Shown here: piece after piece, positions 15,485-24,043 of the stretch
Numbering within the stretch: position 1 is the stretch's first letter
How the letters are laid out: each line of letters begins with the position of its first letter
Assembly: GCA_045540015.1 (NCBI GenBank)
Contig: JAZQGP010000056.1
Location: forward strand, 1 to 54,010
Source: UMGS1387 sp045540015
GTDB lineage: Bacteria; Bacillota; Clostridia; Oscillospirales; CAG-382
Reading direction: 5' to 3'
Length of the DNA stretch: 54,010 nucleotides
Program-made: the position numbers and the translations under genes
The notes under the pieces: generated by a model
Database searches by the model: none
What the model was told of the DNA's origin: nothing
Seen by the model: the letters and a program-made list of their open reading frames with translations, nothing else

Positions 15485-17680
15485 TTAGGAATTTGCTTTA
15501 TTATAGACTTCGTTAAATGAAGTTGAATAACATTCACCGTAGTAGTATACGCCGTCAATCTTGATAAAAGGTCTTGCTACAAACACAACATCTTTGTAAT
15601 CATCAGTTATACCGAAAAGTACGCCTGTATAGAATACTTCTTCAATACCACGATATGTTATAACCCCGTTATCAAACGGATCTCCATTTCTGCTGTAAAC
15701 TTTGTCTACACCAAGGTCTTTGTTGAAAGCAGCTGCAGCAACAAACTTTACTCCTGCGCTGTTTGTACCTGAAGTTGTTTGATTGGTAGAAACAGAATCA
15801 ACATTATCAATGAAGAGCTTTGTATTATCTCCGTCGAGAGCAGATTCAAGAGCCACTACATAACCATATTCAGCACCAACTTCTCTTGCTTTGTTCGAAA
15901 CATGTGAAGCAAATCTGATACCGGTAGGATTTTGGTCTCTGTAGCTTACCATTTTAACATATGTAGGAGCATACGGAGTATAGTCCATTGTTACATTGTC
16001 TACATATACTTCACCGGCGCCACTACCTCTCCACTGTAATGTAAGACCGTTAAAGCTAGTTACAGCATTTGTTGCACTTGCTGTCTTCAACATAAGATTT
16101 CCGCTATTGTCAAGAACAAGATTTACATAAAATGTCATGTGATGCGTATTGCTGTCGTTAAGTGCCAAAGTACTAACCTTCAAGTTATCGTTATAACCGT
16201 TTACCATTACGTGCAATTCGTTATACGCGTCATAAGATCTTGTTAAATCACATTCTATTTTATATAAACCGGGTGTAGTAATACCCAATCCGTTAAGCAG
16301 GAACGTACCTTTCCAAGCTCCTGCCTGCATGGAGAACATTTTGTTACCGTCTTTTTCTACAACTGCACCCATATTTTTTGCGAGATGTACATAACCGTTT
16401 GTGTTTCTCACGTAGTCCGGAGTTACTTGCATATCAGCATCTGTGGGAGCAACCACTACTGCGTCTTCAAAATCTTCCTTGAAGATTATGCCGGTCGGAT
16501 ACACTGTAAACTCAGTTGCTGTTCCTGTATAATCTTCACCGGGATAGAAATAGCTTGTGCCATCATAGAACATGGGCTCGTATCCTGTGCCAAGATTTGC
16601 TGCTGTAGGGAATGCAAATTCTTCAGCAACAACTTCCATTTGATAGTCAAAATATTTTTCATCAGCAGTCTTGAAAGTATAAGTTATCGGAGTCTGCTTT
16701 ACAGTCCATACGGGATAAAAATTCAAGTCCTCGTTGCTAAGTGTAACAGAAGTAACTGCTTGAGTTGAATTCTGCAGGGTTGCCCAACCGCCGAATTCGT
16801 ATCCTTCAGGAGCAGTAAGAGTCATTGTAGAATCAACAGTATATTCTGTAGGCAAACCGTTAATAGCACCGTCAGTACCGACAGAAAGCTGAGCGGCAGT
16901 GCCAAGGAAATAGGAAACCGTGTTATCTGCAAGCGGTGCTCCGTCAGGTCCTATATTCTGATAGGTAACCTTGTAGTAAGGAACAAGCACAAGATCGTCA
17001 TAGTACATGTGTGCCTTTCCGTCCGCGTTCGCATCACTTCCTATACTATTTGCGAAAGAAACAATGTTCTTTATGCCTACTCTACTATTATTAAGACCAA
17101 ACAGTTTATTGGGGTAGCTTATTTCAATTGAGTTCCAAGGATTATCGGCCGTTCCCCAGATATATTCCAGAAAATTATAGTCTGCTACATTGGTATCAGT
17201 GTCTTTGTTTGAACCAATATAAAGACCGTACGCACCGCCTTGTTCACGAGAACCGACAAAATAAATGTATGCAGGACGATTGAAATTTTCATCTGATGCA
17301 TCTGCGTACAATGTAGTCCAAGCACCCGCATCTGCTCTCAGATCGAGTACTTTACCGTGGCCTTTTCCTGTGGGGTCTTCTTTAATAGCAATCTCACTGC
17401 TTGCATAAAACGGGGTGTCTACCGAATCGTCAAAGCTCTGAGCACTGTATTCGGTTACACTATAGCCTTCAAATGTTTCTGCATATACAGTGTTTGTAAA
17501 GAAGTTTATACCGGGACGATAAATTCCGGCTTTATTTGCCATGACCTCCGCCTGTGCGGTTTGCTCGATTGTGCCGACTTCGTCAGCGGTTTCAACACCA
17601 ACCATGCCGATTGCGCTTGCAGGTATTGCAGTTACAAGCATGAGAAGTGCAAGGGTTAATGCCAACAATTTGTTTTTCAT
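15485..17680 (-). CDS. Large secreted multidomain protein, copy 1 (jelly-roll-like and InlB-repeat modules)
   Basis: A 731-residue exported protein. The signal peptide MKNKLLALTLALLMLVTA (then IPASA) is at the true start, 17680, with AAAGGAGG about 7 bases upstream; the longer frame to 17773 has no ribosome site. Region about 40-230 looks like a beta-rich, carbohydrate-binding-like domain ending in YYDDLVLVPYYKVTY. An InlB-type repeat follows (GYEFGGWATLQ, FYPVW). A second beta domain (about 390-560) ends YVDNVTMDYTPYAP. The C-terminal 165 residues form a module (NPTGIRFASHV, EYGYVVALES, VFVARPFIKIDG, YYYGECYS) shared with the genes at 50549 and 53146. No catalytic motif or cell-wall anchor is seen. 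It lies 76 bases after the activase gene, so cotranscription with the radical enzyme is possible. Confidence 0.82.
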   Translation of the reverse strand: MKNKLLALTLALLMLVTAIPASAIGMVGVETADEVGTIEQTAQAEVMANKAGIYRPGINFFTNTVYAETFEGYSVTEYSAQSFDDSVDTPFYASSEIAIKEDPTGKGHGKVLDLRADAGAWTTLYADASDENFNRPAYIYFVGSREQGGAYGLYIGSNKDTDTNVADYNFLEYIWGTADNPWNSIEISYPNKLFGLNNSRVGIKNIVSFANSIGSDANADGKAHMYYDDLVLVPYYKVTYQNIGPDGAPLADNTVSYFLGTAAQLSVGTDGAINGLPTEYTVDSTMTLTAPEGYEFGGWATLQNSTQAVTSVTLSNEDLNFYPVWTVKQTPITYTFKTADEKYFDYQMEVVAEEFAFPTAANLGTGYEPMFYDGTSYFYPGEDYTGTATEFTVYPTGIIFKEDFEDAVVVAPTDADMQVTPDYVRNTNGYVHLAKNMGAVVEKDGNKMFSMQAGAWKGTFLLNGLGITTPGLYKIECDLTRSYDAYNELHVMVNGYNDNLKVSTLALNDSNTHHMTFYVNLVLDNSGNLMLKTASATNAVTSFNGLTLQWRGSGAGEVYVDNVTMDYTPYAPTYVKMVSYRDQNPTGIRFASHVSNKAREVGAEYGYVVALESALDGDNTKLFIDNVDSVSTNQTTSGTNSAGVKFVAAAAFNKDLGVDKVYSRNGDPFDNGVITYRGIEEVFYTGVLFGITDDYKDVVFVARPFIKIDGVYYYGECYSTSFNEVYNKANS

Positions 17681-17756
17681 AATAATTTCCTCCTTTAAAG
17701 TTTTTATATAAATACAAATTGCTTTTATTATGAAAGTCTTATGTAATTGATGTTGT

Positions 17757-18644
17757 TTAAACATAAATTTCACCGTTCAAAAATTCTCTCCACCCTGCAA
17801 CGGTTTCATCATCGGGTTCTTTTATATCCGAACAAAGATATTCCTTTTGCAGTAATTCATATTTGTATGCACCGAGCACATGATACGGCATCACTTCAAT
17901 GCCTTTACAGAACCTTAGCTCTTTTGCGATGCTTTTCACTTTTATGAAATGCTCTTCCCTGTCGTTGAGTCCGGGTATAATCGGCAAACGCAGGACAAAC
18001 GGAATGTTAAGTTCGTTTACGGTACTAAGGTTTTTGAGTATCGGTTGCAAGGAAACTCCGGTGAATTTCTTGTGATTTTCTTCATTTGTTTCCTTTATAT
18101 CAAACAAAACCAAATCACAATATTTCAAAACCTTTTTGAGGGATTCATTGCTTGCATAGCCGCTTGTTTCGATTGCGGTGTGTATTCCCTTTTCTTTGCA
18201 GCGTTTTAAAATTTCGGCTGTAAAGTCAGGCTGGTACAGAGGCTCACCGCCGGATATTGTTACACCGCCGTTTGAAGTTCGGTAAAAAACCGCGTCCTTT
18301 TCAATTTCCTTGAGAACTTCATCTGTGCTGAGTGTTTTGCCGACAATTTCAAGTGCCTTCGTCGGACACGCCTGTACGCATTTACCGCAGAGGTTACACT
18401 TTTCAAGTTGAAGTGTATGTGCGTTTTCGTCAAACACATGGCAGCCGTTATCACATACATTGCAGCACAGCTTGCAGGAGATGCATTTTCTGCTGTCGTA
18501 CATTATTTGTGCATTTCTGTTTTGTGACTCGGGATTATGACACCATATGCAGCAAAGCGGACAGCCCTTCAAAAAAACCACGGTTCTGATTCCCGGACCA
18601 TCATCGGTACAGTAACGTGAAATTTTTATAACCTTTCCATCCAT
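17757..18644 (-). CDS. Glycyl radical enzyme activating enzyme (radical SAM)
   Basis: A 295-residue radical SAM activase that would abstract hydrogen from the partner enzyme's glycine under anaerobic conditions. The SAM cluster motif Cys-x3-Cys-x2-Cys appears in GCPLCCIWCHNPES near residue 30. A ferredoxin-like insert with two further clusters follows: CISCKLCCNVC near 53 and CNLCGKCVQACPTKALEIVG near 85. GGEPLYQPDF near 135 is the conserved SAM-binding GGEP segment. The insert is typical of activases for eliminase-type radical enzymes and less so for classical PflA. It starts 5 bases after the radical enzyme's stop codon, so the pair is translationally linked. Confidence 0.94.
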   Translation of the reverse strand: MDGKVIKISRYCTDDGPGIRTVVFLKGCPLCCIWCHNPESQNRNAQIMYDSRKCISCKLCCNVCDNGCHVFDENAHTLQLEKCNLCGKCVQACPTKALEIVGKTLSTDEVLKEIEKDAVFYRTSNGGVTISGGEPLYQPDFTAEILKRCKEKGIHTAIETSGYASNESLKKVLKYCDLVLFDIKETNEENHKKFTGVSLQPILKNLSTVNELNIPFVLRLPIIPGLNDREEHFIKVKSIAKELRFCKGIEVMPYHVLGAYKYELLQKEYLCSDIKEPDDETVAGWREFLNGEIYV

Positions 18645-18649
18645 TTCGG

Positions 18650-20629
18650 TTACTCCATTTTCTGAATACTCCGATTTATAATCATTTTCTTCAGTTCATC
18701 GGACAACGCATAAAAATACTCCGTATATCCGCCGACACGCACAACAAGATTTCTGTGCAAATCGGGGTTTTCATATGCTTCCATAAGAGTTTCAAGCGAA
18801 GTGCAGGTTATCTGCATATGAATTCCGCCAAGCTCCATATATCCAAGAATAAGACCTTTGAGTGTGTCATTCTTGAAATCGGGATTTATATTAAAGTTGT
18901 GTACGGGTATTCCCAAAGCGCGTTTCAAATCAAGCGATGCAACACTCTTTAAAAGTGCTGTGGGACCCTCGGTATCTTTTCCGAAAATAGCGGCAAGGGA
19001 ATCGCAAAGCGGTTGTCCTTTTTCTCTGCCGTCGGGTGTTGCTCCCACTCTCTTTCCTTCAGGAACCTGTGATGCCACCTGAATAGCTGCCGGCAAAAAG
19101 CCTTCTCCGATATACGGCTTTTTATTATCAAGCATTGAGTAAATGTCTGCTGAAATTCTGCCCGAAAAGCTGTTGGCATCCTCGTTATCATTGCCGAAGC
19201 TTACCGAATGCCTTCTTGCCTTAGCCAAAAATTCCTTATTATTTTCTTTTAAAAGATCAATGAATTTTTCAGCATCATAAAGCTTGTTTTCAAATACAAA
19301 ATCTCTTATTACGAGCATTGAATCAATAACATTTATCATGCCTGCAAAATTGATGATGCTCCACTTATATCTTGCACCGCCGTTATTATATTCGCATTCT
19401 TTATCAATACAATCGTCAATAAGCAGCGTTCGCATCGGCAGAGGATTATATTTTGCACGAGCTTCCTGGGATTTAGCTATCTGAGCAGTTATATTATCAA
19501 CAACCGCTCTTACATCTGCTATGTAGCAGTTATAAAAATCTTCAAAGGTTTGTGAAGACGCAAGCTTTTTATATATAGTGTCTTCCAATATCCAGAGCAA
19601 GTGTATTCCTGCGTCAAGCGAGCCTACGTTTGAAAGTCCCGCGAGCATTGTTTCGGTACAACCGCCGCCGCAGAATTTTTTCAAATCTTCATCTTTAATA
19701 ACCGGAAATTTGTTCTTCAGCCCGTTCATTATTACTTTTTCGTTATAAAAAGCAGGCTGTCCGTTGCTGGTTTTAACAACCTCAAACGCTTTTTCCCATA
19801 CTTCATCAGGCGTATTTTCATTTATAAAAAGCTCAATCATGGGACGTCTTTTGCCTTTTGAAGCTTCAAGACACTGAATTGTAAGGGGATTATAATCTGT
19901 TCCCAGAGCCATTGACCATCCGCCGTTACAATTAAAATTGTCATACAGGTTTTTGAGCATTTCGGTGATATCTTCGCCGTTATAATAAGTATAAAGACCG
20001 GACGCAAGACAACCGAGATTGTCGCAACCGTCAAGGTAAAGAATATAATTCCATCCAACAAGTGCTTCATACATATTTTCGGCAGGATAAAACGGCACTT
20101 TCTTCAATGCATTTATAAGTTTTTCATCCGCACCTGCTGTTTCAAGATAATTTACGCAGCGGTCTGAATAGTTTTTTATTCCCTCAACAACGTGCAAAAG
20201 ACCTTCACGCATATCTCTGTCTTCTATCTTTTTTATTCTTTCGACATACGAGAAAAATCCCTCTTTTAAAATTCGCTCATAATTCGGGATGGAATGTGTA
20301 TACATATTACCTCCGACCGAATGTTCATACGGCACGGATGTTTTAAACGCACTAAATTCAGACACAACCAAATCCGCAAGTTCTTTATCCTTTTTGCACA
20401 GCTCATCATAATCTATATTCAGTCCTGCATTATACTGCGGATATACACTCATTTTATTCGGGATAATTCCTGACGGATACAAATATTCACCGTTGTAAGA
20501 AGCAAGCTCACGGTTTTCATAAAATCTTCTTATACCCAGCGATTTTCTGTAAAAAAGACTTCTGCTGCGTTCTTCATACATACCTGCAGCAGCATATTCG
20601 CCTATTTCTTTAAATCTATCCAAAATCAT
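18650..20629 (-). CDS. Compact glycyl radical enzyme with Cys-x-Glu active site (unknown substrate)
   Basis: A 659-residue member of the pyruvate-formate-lyase-like superfamily. The radical site is RVGGY near the C terminus (Gly634) in the standard context LVVRVGGYTEYFYALSDEL. The active-site loop FCGGGCTETM places Cys324 and Glu326 as Cys-x-Glu, the pattern of glycerol/diol dehydratase, choline lyase and hydroxyproline dehydratase (GCVE), not the Cys-Cys of pyruvate formate-lyase. ATPDGREKGQPLCDSLA and GGIHMQITCTSLETL are also conserved. Known relatives have about 750-850 residues; here Cys-to-Gly spacing is near normal (310), so about 100 residues are missing before the cysteine. ATG at 20629 fits GGAG with a 7-base spacer; an in-frame TTG at 20635 is less likely. 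Function is probably dehydration or C-X elimination; the substrate is unknown. Confidence 0.9.
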   Translation of the reverse strand: MILDRFKEIGEYAAAGMYEERSRSLFYRKSLGIRRFYENRELASYNGEYLYPSGIIPNKMSVYPQYNAGLNIDYDELCKKDKELADLVVSEFSAFKTSVPYEHSVGGNMYTHSIPNYERILKEGFFSYVERIKKIEDRDMREGLLHVVEGIKNYSDRCVNYLETAGADEKLINALKKVPFYPAENMYEALVGWNYILYLDGCDNLGCLASGLYTYYNGEDITEMLKNLYDNFNCNGGWSMALGTDYNPLTIQCLEASKGKRRPMIELFINENTPDEVWEKAFEVVKTSNGQPAFYNEKVIMNGLKNKFPVIKDEDLKKFCGGGCTETMLAGLSNVGSLDAGIHLLWILEDTIYKKLASSQTFEDFYNCYIADVRAVVDNITAQIAKSQEARAKYNPLPMRTLLIDDCIDKECEYNNGGARYKWSIINFAGMINVIDSMLVIRDFVFENKLYDAEKFIDLLKENNKEFLAKARRHSVSFGNDNEDANSFSGRISADIYSMLDNKKPYIGEGFLPAAIQVASQVPEGKRVGATPDGREKGQPLCDSLAAIFGKDTEGPTALLKSVASLDLKRALGIPVHNFNINPDFKNDTLKGLILGYMELGGIHMQITCTSLETLMEAYENPDLHRNLVVRVGGYTEYFYALSDELKKMIINRSIQKME

Positions 20630-20656
20630 AACCAAGCTCCTTTCTTATTCACTTTA

Positions 20657-20716
20657 ATAATACAGCAAACACACGGTTTTTGTCTATTGACAAATATATA
20701 CAACATATGTTAAAAT
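20657..20716. promoter_or_regulatory. Divergent promoter region between AraC regulator and radical enzyme
   Basis: Plus strand: TTGACA (20687-20692), 18-bp spacer, TAAAAT (20711-20716), for the AraC gene. Minus strand: TAGACA (20681-20686) and TATTAT (20657-20662), 18 bp apart, for the radical enzyme gene. The two -35 boxes are adjacent and share the inverted repeat TTGTC-TATT-GACAA (20680-20693), so one bound protein could affect both directions. Confidence 0.6.
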
Positions 20717-20743
20717 CATAACTGCAAGAAAGAAGGGCTCTGT

Positions 20744-21541
20744 ATGATAAATATTTTTTCCGACAAAAGCAAGTCCCCGCTTGATATTGACATGATGGGC
20801 TTCAGCGGTGACATCTCAATTACCAAATTCGGCCCGGGAAAAAGAGATTCATATATCATTCATTATGTAACCAAAGGTAAGGGATATTATAACGGGAAGG
20901 CCGTAACCGAAGGGCAAGGTTTTCTTATTTATCCGGGGCAAAAGCATGAATACCATTCCGATACAGAAAGTCATTGGGAATTTTTATGGATTATCTCAAA
21001 TGATGAGAGAATGAAAGATGTCTTCGAAAGATATAATGTGAATGATGATTTGATTTTTAACTACTCATGTTATACTTCAATGAAAAAGCTGGTAAACGAC
21101 CTTTTTACAAGACACGCCGAAATTATTGACTCTTTTGAAATGCTTGAAATCTTCTTGCGGATATTCAACAGCCACGCACATAAAAAAGTGTCTGTACAGC
21201 ACACTCCAAATTCCAAAATATATATGAATTTTTGTATTGACTATATTGAAAACAACATTCATAAAAAAATCACGGTAAACGAACTGTCAAGGCTTGTCGG
21301 AGTAAGTCAGCCCTATTTACACAAAATGTTCAGCAACGAGTTTAATATCTCAACAAAGGAATATATAACACTGCACAAAATCAACCGTGCAAAAAAGTTA
21401 CTTGTTGAAACGGATATGTCAATAACAGAAATTGCAAGTTTCGTCGGATACAGTGACGTACTTGTTTTTTCAAAAGTTTTTTTCTCAAAGGAAAAAATAT
21501 CACCCCAAAAATACAGGCAACGCGAAAAAGACAATGTATAG
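20744..21541 (+). CDS. AraC-family transcriptional regulator
   Basis: A 265-residue regulator. The N-terminal cupin-like sensor (about 15-95: YIIHYVTKGKGYYNG, FLIYPGQKHEYHSD) is typical of sugar-sensing AraC proteins. The C-terminal two-helix DNA-binding domain (about 170-262) contains VNELSRLVGVSQPYLHKMF and the second helix-turn-helix ITEIASFVGYSDVLVFSKVF, then KISPQKYR. It is divergent from the glycyl radical enzyme with overlapping promoters and is followed 63 bases later by an esterase gene, so it most likely controls this locus. The effector is unknown; a carbohydrate derivative is a reasonable guess. Confidence 0.92.
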   Translation: MINIFSDKSKSPLDIDMMGFSGDISITKFGPGKRDSYIIHYVTKGKGYYNGKAVTEGQGFLIYPGQKHEYHSDTESHWEFLWIISNDERMKDVFERYNVNDDLIFNYSCYTSMKKLVNDLFTRHAEIIDSFEMLEIFLRIFNSHAHKKVSVQHTPNSKIYMNFCIDYIENNIHKKITVNELSRLVGVSQPYLHKMFSNEFNISTKEYITLHKINRAKKLLVETDMSITEIASFVGYSDVLVFSKVFFSKEKISPQKYRQREKDNV

Positions 21542-21604
21542 TATTGCAAAAGCAGTATAACGGCTTTCTGCTTATTCGGAATAATATAAACGGAGGATTT
21601 TACA

Positions 21605-22606
21605 ATGGAATTTAACAACATCACATTTCCCATACGCAAAGGCGGAGACTTCAGGCTTCTCGGAAGACAGTATTTCGAGGACGATGTTCCGGTTCTTTCA
21701 TGGTCAAACAGCGGAATTGAATTTGAAGCGAGTTTTGAGAGAATAATAGTCACATTCTTTGAACACTCTCACGAATTTGCATGCTTCGTAAAAATATTCA
21801 TAGACGACAAGGAATACAAATTCGGTATTCACGGCAAAGCAAACCGAGCCGTAATAGAAGGCTTCAAGGATAAGAAACACAAAGTAAGAATTATCCGCAT
21901 TTCCGAAAGAAACGATTTTTTGAAAATCGATACAGTTCAGCTTTTCGGAAAGAAGCCGTACATGAAAGCTTTGCCCGAGAAAAAGCTGAAGCTCGAATTT
22001 ATAGGCGATTCAATAACCTGCGGTTACGGTGTAATTGCGGAAAAGGAAGCTGATAAATACGATACATACCAGCAGGATTCAACAAAAACATATGCATACC
22101 TTACCGCAAAGGCTCTTTGTGCCGACATTCGCACGGAATGTATTTCAGGTCAGGGAATTGTTCACTCCTGCGGTGAAGAAGTCGGAACGGTATTTGAAGA
22201 ATTTTTCGGATATACTACACGACAGGGAAAAAACTATGTATGCGACGGATATATTCCTGACGTGTTTATAATTAACGGCGGCACAAACGACAAGCTCTCT
22301 CATGTTACTCCCGAAGAATTTGAAGAAGCAGCTATCCGTCTTCTCACAAAAGTACGCACTATGTACCCCGAAACTCCGATTATATGGGTATACGGTATGA
22401 TGATGCTGCCGTTCGAAGCACAGGTGAGAAGTGCTGTTAAAAAATTTGCAAAAGCAAACAAGGATGTATATTGCATTATAACAAAGCCTGTCAGCAAAAT
22501 GAAAAACGAAGTCGGTGCTGTCGGACATCCTAACCACAACGCGTCTGTGCGAGTTTCAAAAATTCTTGTCAGAAAAATCAGGACTATTCTCTCAAAAAAG
22601 AAATGA
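21605..22606 (+). CDS. Carbohydrate esterase family 2-like SGNH deacetylase, cytoplasmic
   Basis: A 333-residue two-domain esterase: an N-terminal beta-sandwich (about 15-115) and an SGNH hydrolase domain. Block I is EFIGDSITCGYG with Ser136, the block III-like motif is INGGTND (223-229), and the C-terminal catalytic His is in VGHPNHN (His308). This order matches CE2 acetyl-xylan/oligosaccharide esterases. There is no signal peptide, so it should deacetylate an imported substrate in the cytoplasm. RBS CGGAGG is 7 bases before ATG. It probably shares a transcript with the AraC gene 63 bases upstream. A link with the radical enzyme's substrate is inference. Confidence 0.85.
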   Translation: MEFNNITFPIRKGGDFRLLGRQYFEDDVPVLSWSNSGIEFEASFERIIVTFFEHSHEFACFVKIFIDDKEYKFGIHGKANRAVIEGFKDKKHKVRIIRISERNDFLKIDTVQLFGKKPYMKALPEKKLKLEFIGDSITCGYGVIAEKEADKYDTYQQDSTKTYAYLTAKALCADIRTECISGQGIVHSCGEEVGTVFEEFFGYTTRQGKNYVCDGYIPDVFIINGGTNDKLSHVTPEEFEEAAIRLLTKVRTMYPETPIIWVYGMMMLPFEAQVRSAVKKFAKANKDVYCIITKPVSKMKNEVGAVGHPNHNASVRVSKILVRKIRTILSKKK

Positions 22607-22674
22607 AGACATTCATAAAGAAACAAAAATACTTCATTAAATTCAATTAAAGAGTAAAATTATTACCTGCGGTA

Positions 22675-22703
22675 TTGAAATAAAAGAAATTTGAGTATAT
22701 AAT
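22675..22703 (+). promoter_or_regulatory. Promoter of the phoH-mutS2 operon
   Basis: TTGAAA at 22675-22680 and TATAAT at 22698-22703 are 17 bp apart, 50 bases before the start codon. Confidence 0.75.
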
Positions 22704-22753
22704 ATAAGCTGAAGAAAAAGAATAAAATCAAAAACTCATTTAAAGAGGTACTG

Positions 22754-23743
22754 ATGAAGGAAAAACTTTTGCAGGGTATTTCACCCGAAAGGCAGTCGGT
22801 TGTATTCGGCTCCTTTGACGCAAACACAAAAATAATAGAGGACGAATTCGGTGTTGTAATCACAAGCCGTTCTGACGGAATAAGGGTAAGCGGTGAGGAT
22901 GAAACAGACGTTGACAAAGCATGCAATGCTATTGAATATCTGTTAAAGCTCTCGCAAAGCTCGGACTGCCTTACAGAGCAGAATGTCCGCTATGTCATAA
23001 GCATGGTAAGCGCAGGAAGTGCAAACGAGCTTAAAACGCTTGACAACGACTGCATCTGCATTACAAGCAGAGGAAAGCCGATAAAGGCAAAAACCGTCGG
23101 TCAGAAAAACTATATAGAAGCAATAAAAAGCAACACCGTAACCTTCGGCATAGGTCCTGCAGGTACGGGTAAAACCTTTCTTGCGGTTGCAATGGCGGTA
23201 AATGCTCTTCGTGCAAAGCAGGTAAGCAGAATTATTCTTACCCGTCCAGCCGTTGAAGCAGGTGAACGTCTCGGATTTTTGCCGGGTGATTTGCAGAGCA
23301 AGATTGACCCATATCTCCGACCTCTGTACGATGCGCTGTTTGAAATGCTCGGCATGGAGGGCTACACGAGAAACGTGGAAAAGGGTGCGATTGAAATTGC
23401 TCCCCTTGCCTACATGAGAGGCCGAACACTCGACGACTCATTCATAATCCTTGACGAAGCGCAGAACACAACGCCTGAGCAAATGAAAATGTTTTTAACG
23501 CGTCTCGGCTTCGGTTCAAAAATCGTAGTTACGGGTGATATTACGCAGATTGACCTGCCTCACGGTGTAAAGAGCGGTCTTACCCAGGCATCGGAAATTT
23601 TAAAGGATGTTGACGGTGTTTCGGTTTTCACCCTCTCGGACAAAGATATTGTAAGACACGCACTTGTTCAGCGAATTATACGTGCGTATGAGCATTACGA
23701 AACCGAGAGAATAAAAAAGCAGCAGGAAAAACAGAACGTTTAA
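22754..23743 (+). CDS. phoH: PhoH-family ATPase
   Basis: A 329-residue cytoplasmic ATPase related to superfamily I helicases. An N-terminal KH-like region (about 1-65) precedes the PhoH domain. Walker A is GPAGTGKT at 134-141, Walker B is FIILDEAQNTTPEQ near 225, and VVTGDITQIDLPHG near 258 is the third conserved motif. The family is linked to RNA metabolism, and phoH-ybeY-era linkage is a standard bacterial arrangement, which this locus repeats. GAGG at 22745-22748 precedes the ATG. Confidence 0.94.
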   Translation: MKEKLLQGISPERQSVVFGSFDANTKIIEDEFGVVITSRSDGIRVSGEDETDVDKACNAIEYLLKLSQSSDCLTEQNVRYVISMVSAGSANELKTLDNDCICITSRGKPIKAKTVGQKNYIEAIKSNTVTFGIGPAGTGKTFLAVAMAVNALRAKQVSRIILTRPAVEAGERLGFLPGDLQSKIDPYLRPLYDALFEMLGMEGYTRNVEKGAIEIAPLAYMRGRTLDDSFIILDEAQNTTPEQMKMFLTRLGFGSKIVVTGDITQIDLPHGVKSGLTQASEILKDVDGVSVFTLSDKDIVRHALVQRIIRAYEHYETERIKKQQEKQNV

Positions 23744-23757
23744 GAAAGGACATTGAC

Positions 23758-24018
23758 ATGGGACACTCATACAGCCTTCCGTTTATAGACCTCGAAGCAA
23801 TACTTCAGAAAATTATGACTCATTGCAACGTGCAAGATGCCATAGGAATAATCGGCGGTGCAGACGGTCCGACATCGATATTTGTTGCAAGGTCTGTTTT
23901 ACATCCCGTTGTTGCGGCAATCATTGGCATCAGCTCACTTTTATGGCTCGTTGCAAGCGTAATTGCTACAGTTCTGATTATCCGCCACATCATAAAAAAA
24001 TACAAAAAACAACCTTAA
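23758..24018 (+). CDS. 86-residue membrane miniprotein with OadB-like GGADGPT motif
   Basis: A short protein: a hydrophilic N terminus, then DAIGIIGGADGPTSIFVARS (about 27-46), a hydrophobic stretch to about residue 78 (one long or two short membrane segments) and a KKYKK tail. The motif AIGIIGGADGPT-IF is the signature around the Na+-binding Asp of the beta subunit of Na+-pumping decarboxylases (OadB/MmdB/GcdB), which has more than 350 residues and many helices. Here only that segment and its following helix are present. GAAAGGACA lies about 7 bases before ATG, and the gene is tightly packed in the phoH operon (14-base gap before, 25 after), so it is probably expressed. Function unknown: a motif-only miniprotein, or a relic. 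Confidence 0.75.
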   Translation: MGHSYSLPFIDLEAILQKIMTHCNVQDAIGIIGGADGPTSIFVARSVLHPVVAAIIGISSLLWLVASVIATVLIIRHIIKKYKKQP

Positions 24019-24043
24019 AACTACTTTTCGGAGGAACAACATT

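Noticed and set aside
15350..17680. Frameshift joining the 40-residue peptide to the secreted protein gene
   Set aside because: The secreted protein has a proper stop codon and the peptide has its own ribosome site and ATG; the MKKY-SPEI start is not found in the fused copy. A past split cannot be excluded and is listed as a refutation test.
17681..17773. Upstream N-terminal extension of the secreted protein at 15485
   Set aside because: The extension has no ribosome site and would bury the signal peptide; AAAGGAGG lies directly before 17680.
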